From assembly GCA_947497185.1 (NCBI GenBank), contig CANMFL010000009.1, forward strand, positions 1-64,000: 64,000 bases of DNA, given 5' to 3'. The notes under the pieces are model-generated. The model ran no database searches. It had not been told where the DNA came from and saw only the letters and a list, made by a program, of their open reading frames with translations. Positions 1 to 8,743 of this stretch are shown here, in pieces (within the stretch, counting starts at the first letter, position 1; each line of letters begins with the position of its first letter). Both the position numbers and the translations under genes were made by a program. Source of the stretch: an uncultured Paracoccaceae bacterium. Lineage in GTDB: Bacteria; Pseudomonadota; Alphaproteobacteria; Rhodobacterales; Rhodobacteraceae.

Positions 1-187
1 CCTAATCGATAAGATGAACCAGAAATCCTCCTTTGTTCAAATCCTTAAATCTGTCCCGAGGGTGCTGACGTCAGACAATATTGCGAGCAATCGAATGCAC
101 ATCTCAAATAGTTCAATTGGCAATTTTTTGCCTGACCCAGACGGACCTACTTACTTCTTACAACGCACACACGCAAAGGAGGAAAAT

Positions 188-394
188 ATGTTCGAATTCT
201 TGAAATACGCCGGGAAAGGTCTTTGCCTTGGCGCGACCAAAGACGAACTGCGCCAGTTGGCGGAAATTTCTTTGGACCGAGCCGCTCTTGAGCGCGCCGA
301 TGCGCTCGGAAACAGGGAAGAAACATCCCACCAGATTAACGCGTTTCCCACACGTCTTGGTGCCTTCTTTGGCGCGCAGCTAACTGCGCATTGA
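188..394 (+). CDS. small protein of unknown function (68 aa)
   Basis: I do not recognise this family. The reading frame is open further upstream, but the ATG at 188 follows a strong AAAGGAGG ribosome binding site at ideal spacing, so I start it there. The 68-residue product begins with a short hydrophobic/aromatic stretch (MFEFLKYAGKGLCLG), followed by a charged helical region rich in Glu, Arg and Ala. No signal peptide or clear membrane span is visible. It ends 7 bp before the next gene, so the two are probably co-transcribed. The strong ribosome binding site argues for a real gene; function is unknown. Confidence 0.5.
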   Translation: MFEFLKYAGKGLCLGATKDELRQLAEISLDRAALERADALGNREETSHQINAFPTRLGAFFGAQLTAH

Positions 395-401
395 GATAGA
401 C

Positions 402-845
402 ATGTCTCAACAAGATGGTGAAATACTTGATCCAGAAAAGCCGGGGAAGGACCCCTTCTCCGGCTCAGGTAATCTTGCGATTACAAATGCTCTGATTCAA
501 CAGTTTCAGAATCGACCTGACCTAACTCTTCAAGCGATCGAAAAGAAGAATCCTGGCTTCATTAAGGAAGCTTCTGACGAGTTTCTTCGTCACTCGAAGA
601 GGATCAACCGCGCAAATTACTTATTCAGGTCTGTATCTCTGCTTTCGAGCCTCGGCTTTCGCAACTTGGTGATCCTTAGGGTCATTGTTGAGGTGGCTAT
701 GGTCGGGTTCACTGAAATTTCCACATCGCGTCTATTGATAGCACTTGGTCTCACCCTGGTAGTCCATAGTGGATCACAAGGCATTACCACTATCGTCAAG
801 AGTATTGCTGATCTTATTCGTCAATGGAGCAATGCCACTCAATAG
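402..845 (+). CDS. hypothetical membrane protein (147 aa)
   Basis: Unrecognised protein. Residues 1-70 are polar and likely cytoplasmic. Two hydrophobic stretches at about residues 86-102 and 108-122 could form a membrane hairpin, leaving a short C-terminal tail. It lies just behind the 68-residue gene and probably shares its transcript. Nothing in the sequence indicates an enzyme. Base composition (many A/T third positions) is less GC-rich than the TRAP and formate dehydrogenase genes further on, which would fit an accessory origin. Confidence 0.5.
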   Translation: MSQQDGEILDPEKPGKDPFSGSGNLAITNALIQQFQNRPDLTLQAIEKKNPGFIKEASDEFLRHSKRINRANYLFRSVSLLSSLGFRNLVILRVIVEVAMVGFTEISTSRLLIALGLTLVVHSGSQGITTIVKSIADLIRQWSNATQ

Positions 846-1023
846 TAGCTATTTGACGAGCAGTTTTTTATTACCAACACGGTTTGCGGATACCTCCAAA
901 AAATAAGCCTCTGGTACACTCGGCGCAGTTCAAAATGCTGCTGGCTTCGAGTCTGCCCACTGCGCTACTGAAAAAGCGTACCAAGCCGCTCCAAAGACGT
1001 GGCGATGCGGAAAGTCCAAACTG

Positions 1024-1809
1024 TCAAAATCCAGCTCCTTTGAGCCAAGCTTCGAAGGTTTTAGGTGACAAATTGTATCCTCGGATAAAGAGATTTTTTG
1101 AGTTGAAAAATGCAGAACTCGAAGATGCTCCAGAATTAATAGCACTGGGGTAACCTTCAAATATGATCCCGCAGGGTAGCGGACTACCGTAAGCATCAAG
1201 TGCGAAGATTGGCCCTCCACTCATACCGCTAAGCCCAAATTCACTCAGCTTATCAAGAGCCGAATGAAGAGCGAAGGTCTCCTGATGATGATCAAATGAA
1301 GTGTTAAAGGCGGCGACCACCTCTACCATAGGAGATTGAACAAATTCTGCCTTGAGCGACTTATGCTCGTCTGGGAATCCCACCGCTATGCCCATGTCAT
1401 TTTCGTTGGTCGTCACAGCTTGAAAGTTATCCAAGTCGATGGGCAATTTTAGTTTCCCGTTTGTCCTGCTAATCATCTCCAAAAAGCCGCTTCCGAAAGC
1501 AGTGATGCTGATGTCAATTTTGATGTCCCCATCAACATCTTTCAATGAGCGCTCAAATGATTTCCCTTCGAAATGCCTAAGTTGGATTACTGCCTTCCCG
1601 ATATGTAGTCGGGCAGTAGAGGTAGGAGAAGCATACGCCTCATCGCCCACGTGTCTGCAAGTAACGGCATAATCAATACGGTTGAAACGCACGAATGTAG
1701 CTGTTGCGCTTATGTTCTTTTTATCATGCCCGTCCGCCAAATAGTTCTCTCCGATAAACGGAGGAGCGCAGTGACTGTTCATCAAGGCACTTCTTTCTTT
1801 CATTTCCAT
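1024..1809 (-). CDS. trypsin-like serine protease domain protein
   Basis: A 261-residue single-domain protein with the landmarks of a chymotrypsin-fold (S1-like) peptidase: His53 in TCRHV, a candidate Asp99 in KIDISI, and the nucleophile Ser197 in GLSGMSGGPIF. No signal peptide or transmembrane segment is visible, so it is probably cytoplasmic, unlike DegP/HtrA proteases, and it has no PDZ domain. The first ATG is preceded by AAGG; a second ATG lies two codons later. It stands alone on the minus strand, convergent with the two unknown genes to its left. Substrate unknown. Stand-alone proteases of this kind occur in accessory regions, but no partner that would define a system is visible. Confidence 0.7.
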   Translation of the reverse strand: MEMKERSALMNSHCAPPFIGENYLADGHDKKNISATATFVRFNRIDYAVTCRHVGDEAYASPTSTARLHIGKAVIQLRHFEGKSFERSLKDVDGDIKIDISITAFGSGFLEMISRTNGKLKLPIDLDNFQAVTTNENDMGIAVGFPDEHKSLKAEFVQSPMVEVVAAFNTSFDHHQETFALHSALDKLSEFGLSGMSGGPIFALDAYGSPLPCGIIFEGYPSAINSGASSSSAFFNSKNLFIRGYNLSPKTFEAWLKGAGF

Positions 1810-2415
1810 AAGGCTACCTTCAAAAACATTTTTTCAACTGATAACTTATTTGAGCTTCAAACAAGGGAAGATTTCTCCTTACTAATTAAACCACAGCTAA
1901 GTCCGTATAACAGCCCAGAGGGCTGCAGAATGCTGAACGAAAACAAATGGCGACATTGCGGAGGCCGTATCGCGGAATTCTTCGCTGAGTATCTTGGAAC
2001 TTTCTGGGTCCGTCGAAATATTTCGATGCCGCGAGCTGCGCACGCAGCGGTAGTCAACTGGTGTGATGGGTTATACGCTAAGATCTCGGTGGGGCCAGGC
2101 TCCGGCAACCAACTCAACTTGCTGAACGTCGTGCTGGGAAACCGGAGCGGCGTTCTTTGCACTGCCGTTTTGCGCGTCGAAGCAAACTGACTTTCGCTTG
2201 GCCGCGCTTTCCAGTGCACATCACGCGGAGCGTGGCTCCCCGAAACTCAAACCCCGCCTGAACGTGAACCACTCCGGTAGCCGCGATCAGGGTTGCACTT
2301 GTTTTGAAATTCAGCAAAGTAAGTTCGCGACTACAGCGCTGTGGTTGTACGGATGCATTCAATTTCGTGCTATAACGTAAATCAATAAAAAATTAAAACC
2401 TGTGGAGGGGATATC
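1810..2415. other. 606 bp without a supported gene
   Basis: Overlapping open frames occur on both strands, but none has a convincing start, family resemblance or codon pattern. The last 80 bp are A+T-rich and lead into a good GGAGGGG ribosome binding site for the TRAP gene at 2416, so the promoter of that operon presumably lies here. The stretch at about 1905-2330 has the composition of decayed coding or dispersed repeat sequence rather than of a promoter. Confidence 0.4.
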
Positions 2416-3417
2416 ATGAAAACTACTCTTTCTCTTGCCGTGATTGCGGCTGTTTCGGCGACGATGGTCTACGCGCAAAACGCGGATTACGCTGATCTTG
2501 ACCGCACGGATTGGCCGAGCAGCTTTACCGTTGGCACAGCGTCCCAAGGCGGCACGTTCTTTGTTTACGGCTCTGGCTGGGCGAACTTGGTTGGCGATCA
2601 GCTTGGCATTTCCGGCGGTGGCGAAGTGACTGGTGGTCCAATGCAAAACATGGCGCTTGTTCACACTGGCGATGCTGCATTCGGCATGACCACGATGGGC
2701 CCAGCACGCGAGTCTCTTGAAGGAACCAACCCGATCGCGCCCGGTCTTCAGATGACAAATGCTTGTGCGATGTTCCCGATGTACCAGACGCCGTTTTCAA
2801 TGGCTGCGCTGACGTCGTCGGGTATTGAATCCGTTGCGACGATCCCAGCGGGCGCGCGCATTGGTTTCGGCCCAGCAGGTTCGACGTCTGACACGTATTT
2901 CCCTGCGATGTTAGAGACGCTTGGTGTCGACTTTGAGCGTCGCAATGGCGGCTGGGATGACCTTGGTGGTCAGCTACAGGATGGTCTGCTTGACGCCGTG
3001 GCATTTGCCGTTGGTATCCCGACACCTGCGATCAGCCAGATCGAAGTGCAAGCCGACGTGAATTTCATCGACTTCACTGACGAAGAGCAGGCCCAAATCA
3101 TCGACACATATCCTGTCGCGGATTATGCAATTCCTGCAGATACTTACGCGACGCTTGAGCGTGATATGCAGTCTGTTGCGATGTGGAACTTCGCGATTGC
3201 GAACTGCGAATTGCCAGAAAGCTTTGTCTACGCAGCGACGGATGTTGTCATGTCCGACAACGCGCGGATGATGAACATTCATGGCTCCGCAGCCGAGACA
3301 ATCGTCGAAAACTGGACCAAAAACACAGTCATGAAGTGGCATCCTGGTGCCGCGCGTTGGTTCCGCGAAAACGCCGATGCGGATATCGCTGACGATATGG
3401 TTTATGCCGCAGAATAA
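2416..3417 (+). CDS. TAXI-family TRAP transporter substrate-binding protein
   Basis: Periplasmic solute receptor of 333 residues. A Sec signal peptide covers about residues 1-20 (MKTTLSLAVIAAVSATMVYA). The mature protein begins with the fold typical of TAXI receptors: a beta strand (FTVGTASQGGTFFVYGSGWA), then the loop that selects among ligands, and later GARIGFGPAGSTSDTYFPAML. TAXI receptors capture organic anions such as dicarboxylates and hand them to a fused TRAP permease, which is the next gene (3560). The start follows GGAGGGG with normal spacing. The 142-bp gap to the permease is longer than usual for an operon, but both read the same way. The ligand cannot be read from the sequence. 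Confidence 0.88.
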   Translation: MKTTLSLAVIAAVSATMVYAQNADYADLDRTDWPSSFTVGTASQGGTFFVYGSGWANLVGDQLGISGGGEVTGGPMQNMALVHTGDAAFGMTTMGPARESLEGTNPIAPGLQMTNACAMFPMYQTPFSMAALTSSGIESVATIPAGARIGFGPAGSTSDTYFPAMLETLGVDFERRNGGWDDLGGQLQDGLLDAVAFAVGIPTPAISQIEVQADVNFIDFTDEEQAQIIDTYPVADYAIPADTYATLERDMQSVAMWNFAIANCELPESFVYAATDVVMSDNARMMNIHGSAAETIVENWTKNTVMKWHPGAARWFRENADADIADDMVYAAE

Positions 3418-3559
3418 ATGACTGGATTGTCCCGATAATCGGGGCAATCCTATACTAGGTGGTGTCCATCGCGACGCGCCCTGATAAAATTTAACACCTT
3501 TTTACGAATTCCGGCTTATAGTCGGACAACCTGCCAAGGGCGGGAACGGGGAGCGGCCA

Positions 3560-5836
3560 ATGTCCGGACAAAACGACGACATCGAAATAGTGACGCCAGA
3601 GCTCGAACCGGGCGGTTTGGCTGAAAGTGGCGGCGTGATTTCCGAAGGTGCTGACGAGGAACCGATGGAGGCCAATCGACGCGACTTTACCGGTTGGCGC
3701 ATGACCACGATTGCATGGTGTTCCGGTCTTTATGCTGCGTTTCACATGGCCGCACTCAACGGCTTGTCAATCGAGCGTTGGATTGGCGTCGAAATCCCGT
3801 TGTTGCCGACCTTCCCAATGGAAACATGGAACTTTCGTATCATCCACGTCGCTGGCGCACTTTTGCTGGGCTTTTTACTGTACTCCGCACGTCCATTTGC
3901 AGAAGATAAAAACAGTGAATCTCGTGCCTTGAACTTGCCATCCTTGGTACTCGGCGCACTGGCGCTGGTATCAGTTGGCACGGCATTTTCTTTTGCTGTC
4001 GAGATCGCAAACGGTGCGATGTGGAACGGCATGGACGCAGGTATCCGCAGCAGAGAAATCTGGTGGTTTGGTGTGCCGCTGCTCGTCGCTACCGTCGGTG
4101 CGATTGTCTTAAGTTGGTTCCATCGTAAACAACGCGACGGGATCGCCGCACCCGATATCGTTTTGGGAATATGCGCCGCCGGTGTCGCGGTCTACTTGAT
4201 CACGATCTATGGCACGTTGATGCGCAACTCTACGGGGACGCCGTTTGCGCCGATCGGGATTTCGCTGGCAGCAGTGTCTGGCGTTGCACTTATCCTTGAG
4301 TTGACGCGCCGCGTGGCTGGGTTGGCTCTTGTCATTATTTCAATCGTCTTCCTCACTTATGTCTTTACTGGCCAGCATCTGCCGGGCTTCCTGAATTCGC
4401 CTGTCATCTCGTGGGAACGGTTCTTTAGCCAAGTCTACACCGACGCAGGTATCCTTGGACCAACGACGGCGGTGTCTTCGACGTACATCATTCTGTTCAT
4501 CATCTTTGCGGCATTCCTTTCCGCGTCCAAAGTTGGCGATTATTTCATCAACTTCGCATTCGCGGCTGCAGGTCGTTCGCGCGGTGGACCTGCGAAAGTG
4601 TCAATTTTCGCCAGTGGTTTGATGGGCATGATCAATGGCACATCTGCGGGTAATGTGGTCGCGACCGGATCGCTCACCATCCCTTTAATGAAGCGTGTCG
4701 GATACAAGCCAACAACAGCGGGCGCAGTCGAAGCGGCTGCATCTACTGGCGGGCAAATTATGCCGCCAATCATGGGCGCTGGTGCGTTCATCATGGCGGA
4801 AGTCACTGGCATTCCATACACCGAGATCGCCCTTGCAGCAGTGATTCCAGCCATTTTGTACTTTGTATCAATCTTTTTCATGGTGGATTTCGAGGCGGCG
4901 AAACTAGGCATGCGCGGTATGCGCGCTGAAGAGCTGCCAAAGCTGGCGAACTTGATCCGCCAAGTGTATCTATTTCTGCCAATTGTGATTTTGATCACGG
5001 CCTTGTTCATGGGGTATTCTGTAATCAGGGCGGGTACATTGGCCACGTTGTCTGCTGCTGTTGTGTCATGGCTTACGCCTTACCGGATGGGTTTCCGCGC
5101 AATTGGCAAAGCATTTGAACTTGCTGGTGCTATGGCGATTCAGATCATTACCGTCTGTGCCTGTGCGGGTATCATCGTTGGCGTTATTGCGCTAACGGGG
5201 GTCGGCGCACGGTTCTCGTCGCTGCTTCTCGGTATCGCGGGTGCGTCCGAATTGGCGGCATTGTTCTTCGCAATGTTGATCGCGATCCTGTTGGGGATGG
5301 GGATGCCGACGACGGCGGCCTATGCCGTTGCCGCAAGCGTCGTAGCGCCAGGGTTAACTAATCTAGGTATCCCGCCACTGACAGCGCATTTCTTCGTCTT
5401 CTACTTCGCGGTTGTCAGTTCAATCACTCCTCCGGTCGCATTGGCGAGCTATGCTGCGGCTGGTATTTCGGGGGCCAATCCGATGGCGACATCGGTTGCG
5501 TCCTTTAAGATCGGGATCGCCGCTTTTGTTGTGCCATTCATGTTCTTCTACAACTCCGCGTTGCTGATGGACGGTACATGGCCCGAGATTATTCGTGCGG
5601 GCATAACAGCCGTCGTCGGGGTCTTCCTCTTATCCTCAGCGGTTCAAGGTTGGTTCATGGGCGGGCGTACCGTGTGGTGGCTGCGTATCGCTATCGGAAT
5701 CTTGGCGCTGTTTATGATCGAAGGTGGCATTGTCACAGACTTAATTGGCGTCGGCGGTGCAGTAGCCGTCTGGGCGATCCAGAAGTTCATTCGCCCCGAT
5801 CCGAACACGCCTTTTGAGGTACGTGGGGCAGATTAA
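3560..5836 (+). CDS. TRAP transporter fused permease (DctQM-type, TAXI partner)
   Basis: A 758-residue inner-membrane protein combining the small (Q, 4-helix) and large (M, 12-helix) TRAP permease subunits, the usual arrangement for TAXI-type systems. After a polar N-terminus of about 45 residues come many hydrophobic segments. Conserved M-domain features are visible: GLMGMINGTSAGNVVATGS, AAASTGGQIMPPIMGAGAF, and near the C-terminus GMGMPTTAAYAVAASVVAPGL with SSITPPVALASYAAAGI. It would use an ion gradient to import the ligand bound by the receptor at 2416. Start: ATG after GGGGAGCGG. A terminator follows directly. Confidence 0.92.
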   Translation: MSGQNDDIEIVTPELEPGGLAESGGVISEGADEEPMEANRRDFTGWRMTTIAWCSGLYAAFHMAALNGLSIERWIGVEIPLLPTFPMETWNFRIIHVAGALLLGFLLYSARPFAEDKNSESRALNLPSLVLGALALVSVGTAFSFAVEIANGAMWNGMDAGIRSREIWWFGVPLLVATVGAIVLSWFHRKQRDGIAAPDIVLGICAAGVAVYLITIYGTLMRNSTGTPFAPIGISLAAVSGVALILELTRRVAGLALVIISIVFLTYVFTGQHLPGFLNSPVISWERFFSQVYTDAGILGPTTAVSSTYIILFIIFAAFLSASKVGDYFINFAFAAAGRSRGGPAKVSIFASGLMGMINGTSAGNVVATGSLTIPLMKRVGYKPTTAGAVEAAASTGGQIMPPIMGAGAFIMAEVTGIPYTEIALAAVIPAILYFVSIFFMVDFEAAKLGMRGMRAEELPKLANLIRQVYLFLPIVILITALFMGYSVIRAGTLATLSAAVVSWLTPYRMGFRAIGKAFELAGAMAIQIITVCACAGIIVGVIALTGVGARFSSLLLGIAGASELAALFFAMLIAILLGMGMPTTAAYAVAASVVAPGLTNLGIPPLTAHFFVFYFAVVSSITPPVALASYAAAGISGANPMATSVASFKIGIAAFVVPFMFFYNSALLMDGTWPEIIRAGITAVVGVFLLSSAVQGWFMGGRTVWWLRIAIGILALFMIEGGIVTDLIGVGGAVAVWAIQKFIRPDPNTPFEVRGAD

Positions 5837-5853
5837 TCGCTGGCTTATAGGAA

Positions 5854-5891
5854 ACGCCTCGTAGCAACCGCTGCGGGGCGTCTTTCTTTTT
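5854..5891 (+). terminator. rho-independent terminator after the TRAP permease
   Basis: Stem ACGCCTCG / CGGGGCGT (one G-U pair) around a 12-nt loop, followed by TCTTTCTTTT. It lies 18 bp after the permease stop codon. Confidence 0.8.
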
Positions 5892-6046
5892 GCGATGCCA
5901 ATCTTGATTGCGACTGAATTCGCTAAAGCGGATCAAGGCCTTGATAACGCTTAAATTGGCTACATTTGTTACTGGGAACCGCCCAATCCAAGGGTTACTT
6001 ACGAACCCTGATTTTCTACAACTAATTTCTCTGATAGCTCACATAT

Positions 6047-8554
6047 ATGGACATCATACTTATTACGGCGGTCATCGCGTCGCTCTTTCTCGTTATCGGC
6101 GCGGCCGAACCAATGGCTGCGCGTTTGCAGCTTCCTTACAGTGTGATTTTGGCGGTTCTGGGATCATTGATCGCCGTCACTTCCGTGTTTTTCTTACGCA
6201 CAGATCTGACCGACGCACTGAACCCTGTGGCCGAGGCCATCGTGGGGCTGCCGATCCGATCAAACGTCTTTCTTTATGTCTTTCTACCCACGCTGCTATT
6301 TCAAGCGACCTTGGGAATGAACCTTCGGCGCATGCTCGACGACTGGGTTCCCATACTGGTACTAGCAGTTGTAGCTGTCGTGGTCGCAACGTTGAGTGTG
6401 GGGTATGCGCTAGCATGGGCGAGCGCGCTGCCACTTGCCGCCTGTTTGCTCATCGGCGCGATTGTATCGACCACTGACCCTTCGGCCGTTGTGTCGATCT
6501 TTCGATCAATTTCAGCGCCGCGTCGATTGGCGCGGATCATTGAAGGTGAAAGCCTGCTGAACGACGCGGCAGCCATCGCGCTTTTTGGACTTTTCATGGG
6601 CTTTGTCATGTTGGGCATGCCAGATCCGACATTGACCGATGCGCTTGGCCAGTTCCCGCTTTTGATCGGGGGTGGCGCTGTTGCTGGATGGTTTATGGCT
6701 CGGCTTGCGGTGCGGCTCATGGCCGTTTTTGTCCATTACGAAAGGGCGCAGATTTCGGTGTCAGTGTCGTTGCCTTATCTCGTCTATATCGGTGCAGAGC
6801 AGATCATCGGTGCCTCAGGTGTCATTGCTGTTGTGACTGCTGGGATCACGATGAACCTCACCGGTCCACGACTATTGTCGCCACAAACGTGGACAAATCT
6901 TAGCGAAGTGTGGGACTTGTTGGCGCATTGGGCTGGCGCATTGATCTTTATTCTCGCGGCACTTTTAATACCACGCTTGCTGGGGGAAGTCCGCGCCGAA
7001 GACTTTGTGCTGATCGGCGTCGTGATCTGCGCGGCGGTTGCAGCACGCGGCCTTATCTTGTTCGGGCTCTTACCATTGTTAACCTTACTGCGGGTGTCGC
7101 CTGCCGTCGAACGACCCTATCGTGTCGCGATTTTGTGGGGCGGCTTGCGCGGGGCGGTAACGCTTGCGCTGGCTTTGGCGGTTACGGAAAGCATTCTTGT
7201 CCCCATCGAGGTCAAGCGCTTGGTCGGTATTTTGGCGACTGGTTTCACGCTGTTCACACTGATCGTGCAGGGGACCACGTTACGGTCTGTGATCAAATGG
7301 CTCGGCCTTGATCGCTTGTCGCCCATCGACGAAGCGCTTTCGCGTCAGGTTGTTGCTGTGGCCCTGCAGACCGTGCGCGAAGACGTTGAGCGGACCACCG
7401 AAAATTACGAACTAACACGGGAAATCGTGCGATCTGAGGCAAAGAACTTTGGCGAACGGCTCGACCGAACTGTGCAAGCCGCAGAGGACGGTGCCGAAAT
7501 TCAAGATAGGGACCGGATTACGCTAGGCTTGATCGCACTAGCGGGGCATGAGCGAGATACTGTGTTGGTGCGGATGCGCGAACGAACCATTTCGCAACGA
7601 ATGGCAGAGCAAGTTTTGTCGGACGCGGATCGGTTAATCGAAGGTGCACGCTCGGGTGGTCGGAACGGATATCAACGTGCGGCGCGGCGTAGCGTGTCAT
7701 ACGGTAAAGGGTTCCAGTTCGGAGTCTCTTTGCAGCGACGGCTACGTTTGTCAGCGCCTTTGGCGCGATTGACCGCTGATCGGTTCGAGTTTTTGCTTTC
7801 GCAGCGGTTAATTCTGCGTGACCTTGATGCGTTTATCGACAGACGTATTCGCCGTATTCACGGTCGCCGCGTTGCGGATTTGCTGCACGAATTGCTGGCC
7901 CGTAGGGTCGAAGCCATGGAAACCGCTTTGGAAGGGTTGCGCCTGCAATACCCTGGCTATGCGGAAAAGCTAGAGCGTCGCTTTATACGACGCACTGCGC
8001 TACGGCTCGAAGAACGCGAATACACTATCATGCGCGATGACGGACTGATCGGGACCGAGGTCTATACGACGCTCATGCAACGACTGAATGAGCAACGCGC
8101 AGCCACGGAAAATCGCCCGGCCCTCGACATTGCGATTCAACGTCTGGAACTTGTCCAGCGGTTCCCGCTGTTTGTGGGTATTGAAGATGCTGCGCTGAAG
8201 AAATTGGGGCGTGCGCTCAAGACAGTCTACGTAAATTCGGGCGATCTGATCATAAATAAAGATGACCCTGCGGATAGCGTGTATTTCATCGCGTCAGGTG
8301 CTGTCGAAGTGGAAAGCGCGGGTCAGACATGGCGACGTGGTGGCGGTGAAATGGTGGGTCAAATGGCGATCGTGACCAAGAAGGCGGTTCGGACACAGGT
8401 ACGTGCCATCGCGCCATCGACGCTGCTTGTGTTGGATGCAGAGCGTTTCCGGCGCCTTTTGTCGCGTAGTCCTGCAATACAGCAAGCTATCCGCCAAAGT
8501 GCGAAAGAGCGGGGCATCGACCCTGAAGGGCTTATCACACCTGACAAAAACTAA
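6047..8554 (+). CDS. Na+/H+ antiporter (CPA1/NhaP type) with cyclic-nucleotide-binding-like tail
   Basis: An 835-residue protein. Residues 1 to about 410 form a CPA1 antiporter domain with about 12 hydrophobic segments and the diagnostic STTDPSAVVSIFR and EGESLLNDAAAI motifs; the Asp residues in these are the expected ion-binding sites. A long, charged, mostly helical cytoplasmic region (about 415-680) follows, then a cyclic-nucleotide-binding-like barrel (about 690-815: FPLFVGIEDAALKKLGRAL, SGDLIINKDDPADSVYFI). The phosphate-binding cassette looks degenerate (GGGEMVGQMAIV), so ligand control is uncertain. It probably exports Na+ in exchange for protons, as expected for a marine organism. It appears to be a single-gene unit between two terminators. 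No strong ribosome binding site precedes the ATG. Confidence 0.9.
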   Translation: MDIILITAVIASLFLVIGAAEPMAARLQLPYSVILAVLGSLIAVTSVFFLRTDLTDALNPVAEAIVGLPIRSNVFLYVFLPTLLFQATLGMNLRRMLDDWVPILVLAVVAVVVATLSVGYALAWASALPLAACLLIGAIVSTTDPSAVVSIFRSISAPRRLARIIEGESLLNDAAAIALFGLFMGFVMLGMPDPTLTDALGQFPLLIGGGAVAGWFMARLAVRLMAVFVHYERAQISVSVSLPYLVYIGAEQIIGASGVIAVVTAGITMNLTGPRLLSPQTWTNLSEVWDLLAHWAGALIFILAALLIPRLLGEVRAEDFVLIGVVICAAVAARGLILFGLLPLLTLLRVSPAVERPYRVAILWGGLRGAVTLALALAVTESILVPIEVKRLVGILATGFTLFTLIVQGTTLRSVIKWLGLDRLSPIDEALSRQVVAVALQTVREDVERTTENYELTREIVRSEAKNFGERLDRTVQAAEDGAEIQDRDRITLGLIALAGHERDTVLVRMRERTISQRMAEQVLSDADRLIEGARSGGRNGYQRAARRSVSYGKGFQFGVSLQRRLRLSAPLARLTADRFEFLLSQRLILRDLDAFIDRRIRRIHGRRVADLLHELLARRVEAMETALEGLRLQYPGYAEKLERRFIRRTALRLEEREYTIMRDDGLIGTEVYTTLMQRLNEQRAATENRPALDIAIQRLELVQRFPLFVGIEDAALKKLGRALKTVYVNSGDLIINKDDPADSVYFIASGAVEVESAGQTWRRGGGEMVGQMAIVTKKAVRTQVRAIAPSTLLVLDAERFRRLLSRSPAIQQAIRQSAKERGIDPEGLITPDKN

Positions 8555-8570
8555 GGCGTTTTGTCAGGTG
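8538..8570 (+). terminator. terminator overlapping the end of the antiporter gene
   Basis: Perfect 12-bp stem CACCTGACAAAA / TTTTGTCAGGTG with a 9-nt loop. The left arm lies inside the last antiporter codons and the stop codon is in the loop. A CCTTATTTAT tail follows. Confidence 0.8.
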
Positions 8571-8610
8571 CCTTATTTATGTGTGTGAGATTGGCTGCGT
8601 GTAAGACTCG

Positions 8611-8742
8611 CTAGTCGTCGATCCTAACATTTGCACTCGACGCCGAGACGGCCTCGGCCGAAAGACCAATAGACATCAAGATTTGGTTTGCGCCGACAGT
8701 AATGACGATCAAGGCGCACAGTGCTATCAAAAACGCCTTCAT
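8611..8742 (-). CDS. 43-residue single-span membrane protein of the formate dehydrogenase operon
   Basis: A very short gene whose ATG lies one base after the stop codon of the formate dehydrogenase gamma gene (reverse strand TGACATG), which points to translational coupling. The product begins MKAFLIALCALIVITVGA, one hydrophobic helix or uncleaved signal, followed by about 20 polar residues ending in two Asp. By position it could be a small accessory or stabilising subunit of the membrane-bound formate dehydrogenase. That is inference: I see no catalytic or metal-binding motif. A longer frame exists upstream but would lie inside the gamma gene. Confidence 0.6.
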   Translation of the reverse strand: MKAFLIALCALIVITVGANQILMSIGLSAEAVSASSANVRIDD

Positions 8743-8743
8743 G

